Shown: positions 29,624 to 36,594 of the stretch, piece by piece
Position numbering within the stretch: the stretch's first letter is position 1
Layout of the letters: every line of letters begins with the position of its first letter
Source: an uncultured bacterium
Lineage (GTDB): Bacteria > Bacillota > Negativicutes > Acidaminococcales > Acidaminococcaceae
Direction of reading: 5' to 3'
NCBI GenBank assembly: GCA_905215645.1
Contig: CAJMQS010000021.1
Coordinates: forward strand, 1 to 38,481
DNA: 38,481 bases
Translations under genes and position numbers: made by a program
The notes under the pieces: model-generated
The model's input: only the letters and a program-made list of their open reading frames with translations
Told to the model about the DNA's origin: nothing
The model's database searches: none

Positions 29624-30868
29624 TTACTTCTTCAAGCCCCATTGGCTGAGCACATGGAGGCCGTCGGCTTCCGGCACCAGCCCCGTGAGCCGTACCAGGT
29701 CGAAGAGATTGAATCCCTTCACCTTCAGCTGGGCCAGCCGGCTCTTCTTGATCACTTCCGTGAAGTCCACCGTCAGGCTCTGGTCATTGAAGGTGCAGAT
29801 CAAATCGTCCCGGTTCACTACCGTCATATTGAAGATGGCGTTCACCAAGCTCATGATGATCCGAGTCCCCAGGAGACGCACCAGCAGTTCGCCCAGCCGG
29901 TTGTCCGCAATGGAGAAATCATGGATCCGGAACCGGGCATAGGAGGCCGTATTGTTCAGGGCCAGGGCTTCGATTTCCACATCCGCCGTCAAAGAACCAT
30001 ACTTTTCATGGTCCACGGTGACTTCCAGCTGGTTCTCGCCTTGGTACCGGCATTCCCGGAACTGGAATTCGCTGTCCTTCATGGCTTCGCCCAATCCCTT
30101 GGCCAGATCGGTATAGGGGATCACCAGTTCTCCCCGGCGCAGCTGTTCGAAGGTCTGGGCATTCACCCACCGGCTCACTGCTTCTTTGAAGGGAGCCACC
30201 AGCACATTGAAATCTTCCACATAGGTGCCCATGTTCTCGGCCACTTCTCCCAGGCGGTCCGCGGCTTCATCGGCCTTGCCCTTCAGTTTGTCGAACAGGG
30301 GCCGGGCTTTTTCCGCCACTTTCTTCCGTTCATCCCCCAGGGGCAGGTTCTTATTCTTATCCTTGGTGAATTCCCGGAATCTTTCCACGCCTTCCTTCCG
30401 GGCCTGTTCATACATCTCCTTGAACTGGCTCAGATCATCAGGCCGGCCTGCATCCAGCCAGGCATTGGCCGCTTTCCCCACCGCATAGGTGATGCCTACG
30501 GCCATGGGGACCTGGAGAGGCGGGAAGGGGATGAAGGTGAACACGGTCTGGGCCACGAAAGAAGCCCCCAGGGAACCGATCAGCCCGGCAATGGCGCCGG
30601 TTTCCAGTTCCACCCCCCGGAGATCGCACAGCCGGGTGATCATGTAGACTTCGTTGGCCATCAGGGCCAGGCTGCCCAGGAAGGGTGTCATGACGATGAC
30701 ACTGGCCCGGGCCGCGCCCCAGCGGATGATCCGTTCCGATTCCCGGGCGATGTCTTCCGGCCCCAGGTTCTCTTCTTCGTCTACGGCTCCGTCCATAGGA
30801 CGGGCTTCCGCTTCGATGACGTCTTCGTCTTTTTCTACAGCGTCCCGTTTATCCATTTCTTCTGTCAT
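29624..30868 (-). CDS. DUF697/YcjF-like membrane protein
   Basis: About 414 residues. An acidic, disordered N-terminus (residues 1-45) precedes a region resembling the DUF697 (YcjF) domain (about 45-150): ARESERIIRWGAARASVIVMTPF, a membrane segment, then GLIGSLGASFVAQTVFTFIPFPPLQVPMAVGITYAVGKAANAW with a second membrane hairpin. A charged helical stretch (155-250) and a C-terminal beta-rich domain of unknown type follow. I set the start at 30868 (GGAGGGATTTTT upstream). It has its own extended -10 (TGCTATACT, 30935-30927), but lies on the same strand as the AAA+ gene cluster and may act with it. Confidence 0.72.
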   Translation of the reverse strand: MTEEMDKRDAVEKDEDVIEAEARPMDGAVDEEENLGPEDIARESERIIRWGAARASVIVMTPFLGSLALMANEVYMITRLCDLRGVELETGAIAGLIGSLGASFVAQTVFTFIPFPPLQVPMAVGITYAVGKAANAWLDAGRPDDLSQFKEMYEQARKEGVERFREFTKDKNKNLPLGDERKKVAEKARPLFDKLKGKADEAADRLGEVAENMGTYVEDFNVLVAPFKEAVSRWVNAQTFEQLRRGELVIPYTDLAKGLGEAMKDSEFQFRECRYQGENQLEVTVDHEKYGSLTADVEIEALALNNTASYARFRIHDFSIADNRLGELLVRLLGTRIIMSLVNAIFNMTVVNRDDLICTFNDQSLTVDFTEVIKKSRLAQLKVKGFNLFDLVRLTGLVPEADGLHVLSQWGLKK

Positions 30869-30926
30869 AAAAATCCCTCCTGTCATTGTCCGCAGCATGC
30901 TTCGCGGCGATCCATCCTCTACCGTA

Positions 30927-30935
30927 AGTATAGCA
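30927..30935 (-). promoter_or_regulatory. Extended -10 promoter of the DUF697-like gene
   Basis: TGCTATACT on the minus strand, about 60 bases before the start, in the 128-base gap after the 161-aa gene. Confidence 0.6.
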
Positions 30936-30996
30936 TATTTCCCCCGGCCCGTCAGGCTTTGGGGCCAGGTATCGGAAAAGTGTCACAAACTCCCGT

Positions 30997-31482
30997 TCAG
31001 TCCGGGATCACCGCTACCCGGCCGTCCGGGAACACCCCCCGGCAGCAGTCCGTATAGACTTCCACAAAGGCGTAGCCTCCGTACAGGGCCAAGCTCCGGC
31101 CTTTCTCCAATCCTTCCGGCAGCGCTTCCCCCAGATGGTAATGGCGGAGGATCTCCAGCCGGTAATCCAGGGTATGCACATCATAGGTATCGTCGATATA
31201 GCACTTGGCCAAAACGCCCAGGAACTGCCCCAGGCAGCGGCCAGCCGGGAACTCCTTCCGGATTTCCTCTGCCACCCGGGCGGCGAACCGGGGATCCAGC
31301 TTCCCTTCCCCGGTATCCAGTTTCCCCAAAAGATCCACATAGGCCGGGTTCCGGGTCTCCCGCAGGAGCCGGGCATTTTCCCCCGTGAGGGTCCCGGTCT
31401 CCGTATGGGCGCCGCCCTGGGTCCGGAGCTCGGTACCAGAACGGGCCAGGGCTTCCTGCCGTTTCTGTCGGCTCATGAACAT
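30997..31482 (-). CDS. Hypothetical soluble protein (161 aa) in the AAA+ locus
   Basis: I recognise no family. The first 45 residues are polar and probably disordered; the rest looks like a compact alpha/beta domain (LDPRFAARVAEEIRKEFPAG, CYIDDTYDVHTLDYRLEILRHYHLG, LALYGGYAFVEVYTDCCRGVFPDG) with several cysteines. It starts two bases after the AAA+ stop codon with AAGGGGGAATAG as ribosome site, so it is made with the ATPase. There is no signal peptide or membrane span. Confidence 0.7.
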   Translation of the reverse strand: MFMSRQKRQEALARSGTELRTQGGAHTETGTLTGENARLLRETRNPAYVDLLGKLDTGEGKLDPRFAARVAEEIRKEFPAGRCLGQFLGVLAKCYIDDTYDVHTLDYRLEILRHYHLGEALPEGLEKGRSLALYGGYAFVEVYTDCCRGVFPDGRVAVIPD

Positions 31483-31484
31483 AG

Positions 31485-33107
31485 CTATTCCCCCTTTCTC
31501 CGCACCAATACCCGTCGGGCCAGGTTCCCCGTATGGGAGGGCAGCTTCTCTTCCCCGATGGGCCGTCCGGAAGCCGGCACGGCCCTTTCTTTACCCCAGC
31601 TGCGGATCTGGTCGATCTTTTCCGGGCTGGTCTGGGAAAGGGGCACCACATTTTGGAAGGAGGACAGGATTTCGCTCCGGGTCAGGTCATGCTCCGGCTC
31701 CGCCACTTTCCGGTAAGCCAGTTCCCGCACCGCCGATTCCAGATCTGCGCCGGTGAACCCATCGGTGAGGGCCACCAGCTGCTTGGCGAACCCTTCATTG
31801 GAATGGATGTCCACCTGGAGATACCGCTGGAAGTACAGGTGGAGGATGTCCTCCCGTTCTTCTTCCGTAGGCAGGTCTACAAAGAACAGTTCATCGAACC
31901 GGCCCCGGCGGAGAAGCTCCGAAGGCAGCCGGGATACATCGTTGGCCGTGGCCACCACGAACACCGCCTTCCGGCATTCCTGGAGCCAGAACAGGAACTG
32001 TCCCACCATCCGGGTGGAGACCCCTCCGTCATTGGAGGAACCGGCCCCGGCCAGGCCTTTTTCGATCTCGTCGATCCACAGGATGCAGGGGGACACATTC
32101 TCTGCTGTGGCCAGGGCATCCCGCAACTGCCGTTCCGACTGGCCCACATAACTGCCCTGGACCGTGGCGAAATCCAGCCGGTAGAGGGGCAGTTCCCAGC
32201 TGGCCGCAATGGCCTTGGCGGAAAGGGATTTCCCGCAGCCCGGCACCCCCACCAGGAGGATGCCCCGGGGCGGCTGGAGATGGAGCCGGCGCATGAGTTC
32301 CTTCTTTTCCGGCCGGAGCAAGGTCTTCTTTTCATCCAGCCAAGCCTGGAGCCCCTGGAGTCCGCCCACTTCCTTCATGGTCGGGTCCACCTGGATCTTT
32401 TCCAGGCCGGAGATGTTGGAGAACAGGCGGTTCTTGGCATTCCGCACTTCCCCCATATCTTCTTTGGTCACTTTGCCCTTGGCCAGGAGGGCCGAAAGCA
32501 CATTGGTGGCTTCGATCTGGCTCACCCCGGCTAGGGTGGCCGCCGCTTCCCGGATATCCCCTTCGTCCCACTGGATATCCACTTCATCCCGGTTCACATC
32601 CAGCTGGGAATGGATCAGCTGGGTCATCTCCTCTTCATCGGGCATGTCCAGGGTCACGATGAGGCCGTGGCGCTGGAGGTTGTTCCAGACCGGCCGGTGG
32701 CTCACCACCACCAAGGTCCCGTACATCTCCGATGCTAGGGAGACCAGATCCAGCATCCGCTGGGCGTCGCTGCAGTCCTGGCTGATGTCGGGGATCTCCG
32801 TCAGGATCAAGGTCTGGTATTCCTTCTTTTCCTGGCGCATCTTCCCGATGAGGAAATCCCCGGCTCCCAGGACGGATTTGGCATTTTCTTCCACGCTCCG
32901 GTTGGTGCACAGCTCATAGACGCCCTTGCTCAGGGTATGGGCAAAAAAGCTCTGCTGGTCCAGCCAGTGCTCCTGGTCCAATTCCAGGGCGATCTCCCGC
33001 AAAAGCTCCAGGGCCCGGGGCACTTCGATGGTCTGGAGCACGATGAAGGGGATCCGGGCGATGAGATACTGCCGCAGCAGCTGTTTGGCTTCTTTACGAT
33101 TGCTCAT
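31485..33107 (-). CDS. Ycf46-like AAA+ ATPase
   Basis: A 540-residue ATPase. The first 230 residues form a degenerate RecA-like region seen in Ycf46 relatives (IPFIVLQTIEVPRALELLREI, LILTEIPDI). A full AAA+ module follows: Walker A GVPGCGKSLSAKAIA near residue 287, pore-type segment VQGSYVGQSERQLRDAL, Walker B CILWIDEIEKGL, sensor 1 VVATANDVSRLP, arginine finger LRRGRFDELFFVDLP and the GFTGADLESAVRELAY lid. No protease domain is attached, so it probably remodels a partner protein. Overlap with the 154-aa gene (14 bases) and tight linkage to the others point to a shared function that is not known. Confidence 0.88.
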   Translation of the reverse strand: MSNRKEAKQLLRQYLIARIPFIVLQTIEVPRALELLREIALELDQEHWLDQQSFFAHTLSKGVYELCTNRSVEENAKSVLGAGDFLIGKMRQEKKEYQTLILTEIPDISQDCSDAQRMLDLVSLASEMYGTLVVVSHRPVWNNLQRHGLIVTLDMPDEEEMTQLIHSQLDVNRDEVDIQWDEGDIREAAATLAGVSQIEATNVLSALLAKGKVTKEDMGEVRNAKNRLFSNISGLEKIQVDPTMKEVGGLQGLQAWLDEKKTLLRPEKKELMRRLHLQPPRGILLVGVPGCGKSLSAKAIAASWELPLYRLDFATVQGSYVGQSERQLRDALATAENVSPCILWIDEIEKGLAGAGSSNDGGVSTRMVGQFLFWLQECRKAVFVVATANDVSRLPSELLRRGRFDELFFVDLPTEEEREDILHLYFQRYLQVDIHSNEGFAKQLVALTDGFTGADLESAVRELAYRKVAEPEHDLTRSEILSSFQNVVPLSQTSPEKIDQIRSWGKERAVPASGRPIGEEKLPSHTGNLARRVLVRRKGE

Positions 33108-33558
33108 GTTTCTCCTCCCATCGGTTCACTGGATACAGCTGCAGGAGATGCTGCAGCACACTGCTGTGGTCCTGGGCAGCCGAAGCTTCCAGACTGGCCT
33201 GGACCCGGTCCGCTCCCTTCTGGATCTCGGCCGGGAATTGGTTCCGGAGAGATTCCGGCAGGCCAGGGAGGGTGACCGCAGCCTTCAGCCGGCCCAGCCC
33301 ATCCCGGAGACCTCGGATCGTCCGTTCCGCCTGGTCCGGAGTCTGCAGGGCTCCCTGGGCCTGGAATTCTCCCACCAGATTTTCGAACCGCTTTTCCATG
33401 GCCTCATCCAGCCGGGCAGTGAACCGTTCCAGGACCACCTGGAAGCAAGGGATCTTCCCTGCCTGCATGGCAGGCAGCACTTCCCGGTCATTCTTCCCTT
33501 CTGCGAACTGCTTCAGCAGGGGGATCCACTCCCCATAGATTTCCGGCGGCTTGATCAT
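33094..33558 (-). CDS. Hypothetical helical protein (154 aa) in the AAA+ locus
   Basis: No family recognised. The protein is predicted almost wholly helical and charged (VLERFTARLDEAMEKRFENLVGEF, QAERTIRGLRDGLGRLKAAV, IQKGADRVQASLEASA), without membrane span or signal, and could be an adaptor. Its ATG overlaps the stop of the 50-aa gene by four bases and its own end overlaps the AAA+ start by 14 bases, so translation is coupled through the set. Confidence 0.72.
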   Translation of the reverse strand: MIKPPEIYGEWIPLLKQFAEGKNDREVLPAMQAGKIPCFQVVLERFTARLDEAMEKRFENLVGEFQAQGALQTPDQAERTIRGLRDGLGRLKAAVTLPGLPESLRNQFPAEIQKGADRVQASLEASAAQDHSSVLQHLLQLYPVNRWEEKHEQS

Positions 33559-33707
33559 CCCTTATTCCCTCCCCGTACCGGCATCCGGGGCGGCATCAGA
33601 TCCCAGTCCGGGAACTGGTGGCCCTGGCGGCTCTGCTGTTTTTCCTGCTGGGCTCCAGACTGGGACCCAACGGAAGCAAAGGGGCTCCCCTTTTCTTCTT
33701 GTTCCAT
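33555..33707 (-). CDS. Small 50-aa protein in the AAA+ locus
   Basis: A 50-codon frame beginning MEQEEKGSPFASVGSQSG and ending MPPRMPVRGGNKG, rich in Gln, Ser, Gly and Pro, so probably disordered. It has a near-perfect ribosome site (AGGAGGAAG) placed for ATG 33707. It starts 13 bases after the upstream gene and overlaps the next by ATGA. These features make translation likely despite the length. Function unknown; perhaps a linker or partner peptide. Confidence 0.65.
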   Translation of the reverse strand: MEQEEKGSPFASVGSQSGAQQEKQQSRQGHQFPDWDLMPPRMPVRGGNKG

Positions 33708-33720
33708 CCTGCTTCCTCCT

Positions 33721-35292
33721 TTATGAATGGCGGATCCGCCGCTTCTGCATCATTTCAGCTTCTTTTTCCAACTGGGCGAACTGGGCCCGGATCTTTTCCT
33801 GTTCCCCGGTATAAGCCCGGTAATGGTCCCGGAAATCCGCCGTCTCCGCACAGGATCCCCGGACCAGGGCTTCCAGGGACTGCCACAGCTGTGCCCGGTC
33901 CTGGGCGAACTGCTTGGCCAGGGGCCGCTTCTTCCAATACTGCCAGAAGGTCATGAGTCCCAGGAAGACAGCCATCCCCAAAAGAGGGGACTGGACATGG
34001 GGCATGGCCATGTGGAAGAGGGCCAGGATCACGATGGACCCCATGAGCGAAAAAAAGAAGCTGGAGGATCTCCTCGCCATGAAGAAGCAAAAGACCCCTG
34101 TCCCCAAGGTAAAGAGCACACTGTGCTGGGCCATGAGCCTTCCCCCGTTCCCGTACAAGTACATCCCGGCCAGGAACCAGGGCAGGGTGGTCTTCATGGC
34201 GGCCCACCGCCAGTCTGCGTACCGCCGTTCCTCTGTCAGGGCCCCATCCATGCTTTCCTGGCACTGCCGGACCACAGCCCTTTCTTCCATCCCATCCTGG
34301 ATGTCGCAGCTGAAGCAGTAGTTCTGCCGGTGGAAGGTATAATTGAAATTGTAGCGGATGGGCCCCGGCACCAGCCGGGCGGTTTCCCCGGTCACATCAT
34401 CGAAGGCCTGGTGCAGCCAGCGGGCCGAATGGGCCAGCAGGAACCGTTCCACCCGAGGGCTGGGCACCCCATCTTTTCCCTCCTCCGTCTGCCGGAGGGA
34501 AAAAGTCAGGAAATCGCTGTAGGTCCCCTTCCAGATGGACGCCGGCAGCTGCAGGCATTCAGACCGGAGGAAGGCTTCCAGCAGCAGACGGCACCCTTCC
34601 CGCATCTCCTGCCAGATTTCCTGCCGGCTTTGGTGCCGTTCCAGGAACTGTCCCACCGGCCGGGCAAGGAGTGCCCCTTGGAGCAGGGTCCCCGCCGTGG
34701 TCCCGGGCAGTTCCCGAAGATACTGGTACTGGTCCAGCTGGGGAAGAGCGATGTCCTTCCGCAGCTCCCGGAAATACCGGCGCCACAGATCCACCTGCCG
34801 TCCTTCCGCCTCGGCGGACCGAGACAGTTCTTCCTCCCAGCCTGCCAGCACCGTCTCCAGTTTCTTCCCTCCTGCCGGAGAAAGAGCCTTCCGAGCCCAC
34901 AGTTCCAGCAGATACCGGAAGTCCCCGGTGACCAAAAGCTCGTTCTGGTTCCGGAGATACCGCTCCAGCCACCGGTCGCTCATGGAGTCCCGCTGCTGCC
35001 AAGCCGCGGCCAGGAGGAAGAAAAGAGACGTTTTTTCCTCCTGGAGCCCCAGAGCCCGGTCCAAAGCCTTCTGGGCAGATCCCGGTTCATCACAGAACCA
35101 GAACACCAGGGCTGCCATACTGTAGCTGAGCCAATCCTGGGAGGCCCGCACCACCCATTCCCGGGCCCGGGCCAGCCAGCCCGCATCCGGGATCAATCCC
35201 TGTCCCAGATTCCGCAGTACGCCGATGTAATAATTCCCTGTCTTTTCGCCCCGGCAGGCCTTTCCCGCCCCCGGAGAAACCCCTTCTGCCAT
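33721..35292 (-). CDS. Large membrane protein of unknown function in the AAA+ locus
   Basis: About 523 residues. Residues 20-330 are helical and tryptophan-rich with a repeat-like look (WLARAREWVVRASQDWLSYSMAAL, ALDRALGLQEEKTSLFFLLAAAW), reminiscent of TPR-type solenoids. Then RPYNF-like beta sequence (GPIRYNFNYTFHRQNYCFSCDIQDG) with paired cysteines. Three or four membrane helices follow (about 375-460), and finally a charged coiled-coil tail (LEKEAEMMQKRRIRH). ATG 35292 is nine bases after AGGGGA and preferred over ATG 35301. It is the first gene of the cluster. I recognise no family. Confidence 0.75.
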   Translation of the reverse strand: MAEGVSPGAGKACRGEKTGNYYIGVLRNLGQGLIPDAGWLARAREWVVRASQDWLSYSMAALVFWFCDEPGSAQKALDRALGLQEEKTSLFFLLAAAWQQRDSMSDRWLERYLRNQNELLVTGDFRYLLELWARKALSPAGGKKLETVLAGWEEELSRSAEAEGRQVDLWRRYFRELRKDIALPQLDQYQYLRELPGTTAGTLLQGALLARPVGQFLERHQSRQEIWQEMREGCRLLLEAFLRSECLQLPASIWKGTYSDFLTFSLRQTEEGKDGVPSPRVERFLLAHSARWLHQAFDDVTGETARLVPGPIRYNFNYTFHRQNYCFSCDIQDGMEERAVVRQCQESMDGALTEERRYADWRWAAMKTTLPWFLAGMYLYGNGGRLMAQHSVLFTLGTGVFCFFMARRSSSFFFSLMGSIVILALFHMAMPHVQSPLLGMAVFLGLMTFWQYWKKRPLAKQFAQDRAQLWQSLEALVRGSCAETADFRDHYRAYTGEQEKIRAQFAQLEKEAEMMQKRRIRHS

Positions 35293-35333
35293 ACTGATCA
35301 TTCCCCTGTATCTTTACTTGTCAATTCTTTTCC

Positions 35334-35339
35334 ATTGTA
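35334..35339 (-). promoter_or_regulatory. Minus-strand -10 box of the AAA+ cluster
   Basis: TACAAT on the minus strand, about 42 bases before the first gene of the cluster. Its -35 region would lie inside the neighbouring terminator, so this is tentative. Confidence 0.4.
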
Positions 35340-35342
35340 CAA

Positions 35343-35395
35343 CAAAAAGGGAGGGGATGCACGCGTGAAAACCACACACGTGCATCCCCTCCCCC
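35343..35395 (-). terminator. Terminator-like palindrome after the LysM gene
   Basis: GGGAGGGGATGCACG and CGTGCATCCCCTCCC are perfect arms of one stem, with A5 on the left side giving U5 for the minus-strand transcript. The ATGCACG core is a variant of the shared GTTGCACG motif. Confidence 0.82.
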
Positions 35396-35404
35396 GATCA
35401 ACCG

Positions 35405-35704
35405 TCAATTGCGGCTAGCTACCAGCTTTTCCGTTTTGCGCAGTTTCACCGGCACCGTCAGCTTCTGCCCTGGCTGGATGGCCTGCCGCAGGTCCAGATG
35501 GTTGGCCTTGGCGATCCGGTCGATTACTTCCCGGACATCTTCTTCCGGATGGGTATACCGCCGGGCGATGCCCCACAGGCTGTCCCCCCGCATCACCACC
35601 ACCTGTTCTGTATGATAACTGGTGGGCGCCGCTTCCATCTGCAGCACCCCATACCCGGAAACCCCAAACAAGAGCAGCACCAGACCCAGTAAAATCTTTT
35701 TCAT
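35405..35704 (-). CDS. yneA: YneA-like LysM protein, probable SOS cell-division inhibitor
   Basis: A 99-residue protein: one N-terminal membrane segment (MKKILLGLVLLLFGVSGYGV), a short linker, a LysM domain (about residues 38-88: VVVMRGDSLWGIARRYT, IAKANHLDLRQAIQPGQKLTVP) and a basic tail. Size and layout match YneA of Bacillus and Listeria, which is induced by DNA damage and blocks division. A consensus LexA box lies between its promoter and start codon, which supports that identity. ATG 35704 follows GGAGGGACGG. It is monocistronic, divergent from the two-component genes. The function in a diderm cell is inferred. Confidence 0.75.
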   Translation of the reverse strand: MKKILLGLVLLLFGVSGYGVLQMEAAPTSYHTEQVVVMRGDSLWGIARRYTHPEEDVREVIDRIAKANHLDLRQAIQPGQKLTVPVKLRKTEKLVASRN

Positions 35705-35720
35705 TTTCCGTCCCTCCATT

Positions 35721-35734
35721 CGAACTTCTGTTCG
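35721..35734. promoter_or_regulatory. LexA (SOS) box of the yneA-like gene
   Basis: CGAACTTCTGTTCG is a perfect Bacillus-type SOS box (CGAAC, four bases, GTTCG). It lies just downstream of the -10 box, over the predicted transcript start. A second, imperfect box, GAATGTGTGTTCG, is at 35781-35793, upstream of the -35. Confidence 0.88.
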
Positions 35735-35742
35735 TTAAATGT

Positions 35743-35771
35743 ATAATATCATCTTTTGTTCGTTATGGCAA
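35743..35771 (-). promoter_or_regulatory. Promoter of the yneA-like gene
   Basis: On the minus strand, TTGCCA (35771-35766) and TATTAT (35748-35743) with a 17-base spacer, flanked on both sides by LexA-type sequences. Confidence 0.8.
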
Positions 35772-35843
35772 GTGTTTTCTGAATGTGTGTTCGTTTGTCT
35801 CTGGATGGAGCCATATCTCCTGGCTATAACCGTTCCCCCTCTG

Positions 35844-35870
35844 TTGGAAACCCGGAAAGTGGGCTATAAT
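35844..35870 (+). promoter_or_regulatory. Promoter of the two-component genes
   Basis: TATAAT (35865-35870) lies 31 bases before the response-regulator start. The best -35, TTGGAA (35844-35849), is only 15 bases away, which suggests a weak or activated promoter. Confidence 0.55.
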
Positions 35871-35901
35871 GAAAGGAAAAAGCAACGGAAGGAGCAATGG
35901 T

Positions 35902-36579
35902 ATGTCGCTGATTTATTGTGTGGAAGATGACGAAAATATCCGAGAGCTGGTCCGCTACGCCCTGCGCAGCCAGAATTTCCAGGCAGAGGCCTTTCCCGAC
36001 GGCACGGCATTCTGGAAAGCCCTGGAAGAAAAAATGCCCGACCTGGTCCTCCTGGACATCATGCTGCCGGGAGAAAGCGGCCTGGACATCCTGAAGAAGC
36101 TCCGGGGCCAGGCTGCCACTTCTTCCCTTCCCATCATCATGCTCACCGCCCGGACCAGTGAATATGACGTGGTCACCGGACTGGATGCCGGAGCGGATGA
36201 TTACATCTCCAAGCCTTTCGGGATCATGGAACTATTGAGCCGGGTAAAGGCTGTCCTCCGCCGGGGCAGCATCCAGAAGCCCCAGTCCCAGGATCTCCTG
36301 GTCTGCGGCGACATCACCCTGGACCTGAAGAAACACCAGGTCACCACCCAGGGACAGCCCTGTGAACTGACCGTCAAGGAATTCGACCTGCTCCATTACC
36401 TGATGGCCAATGCCGGCATCGTCCTGAGCCGGGACCAGATCATGGAAGCGGTCTGGTCCTTCTCCTATGCAGGAGAGAGCCGCACCATCGACATGCACAT
36501 CCGGAGCCTGCGCCAGAAGCTGGGAGAAGCCGGCCGGATCATCCAGACCGTCCGGGGTGTGGGCTACCGGATCCAGTAA
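35902..36579 (+). CDS. OmpR/PhoB-family response regulator
   Basis: A 225-residue regulator. Residues 1-120 are a receiver domain: acidic pair in CVEDDEN, phospho-aspartate 52 in LVLLDIMLPGESG, conserved Thr in IIMLTART, and Lys in DDYISKPFG. Residues 130-225 are an OmpR-type winged helix (LTVKEFDLLHYLMANAGIVLSRDQI, RTIDMHIRSLRQKLG, IQTVRGVGYRI). ATG 35902 has AAGGAG upstream; 11 earlier codons lack one. The kinase gene follows after 15 bases. Similarity to PhoB/PhoP suggests phosphate control, but no pst or pho genes are in the window. Confidence 0.93.
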   Translation: MSLIYCVEDDENIRELVRYALRSQNFQAEAFPDGTAFWKALEEKMPDLVLLDIMLPGESGLDILKKLRGQAATSSLPIIMLTARTSEYDVVTGLDAGADDYISKPFGIMELLSRVKAVLRRGSIQKPQSQDLLVCGDITLDLKKHQVTTQGQPCELTVKEFDLLHYLMANAGIVLSRDQIMEAVWSFSYAGESRTIDMHIRSLRQKLGEAGRIIQTVRGVGYRIQ

Positions 36580-36594
36580 AACAGGGAGCCGCCT

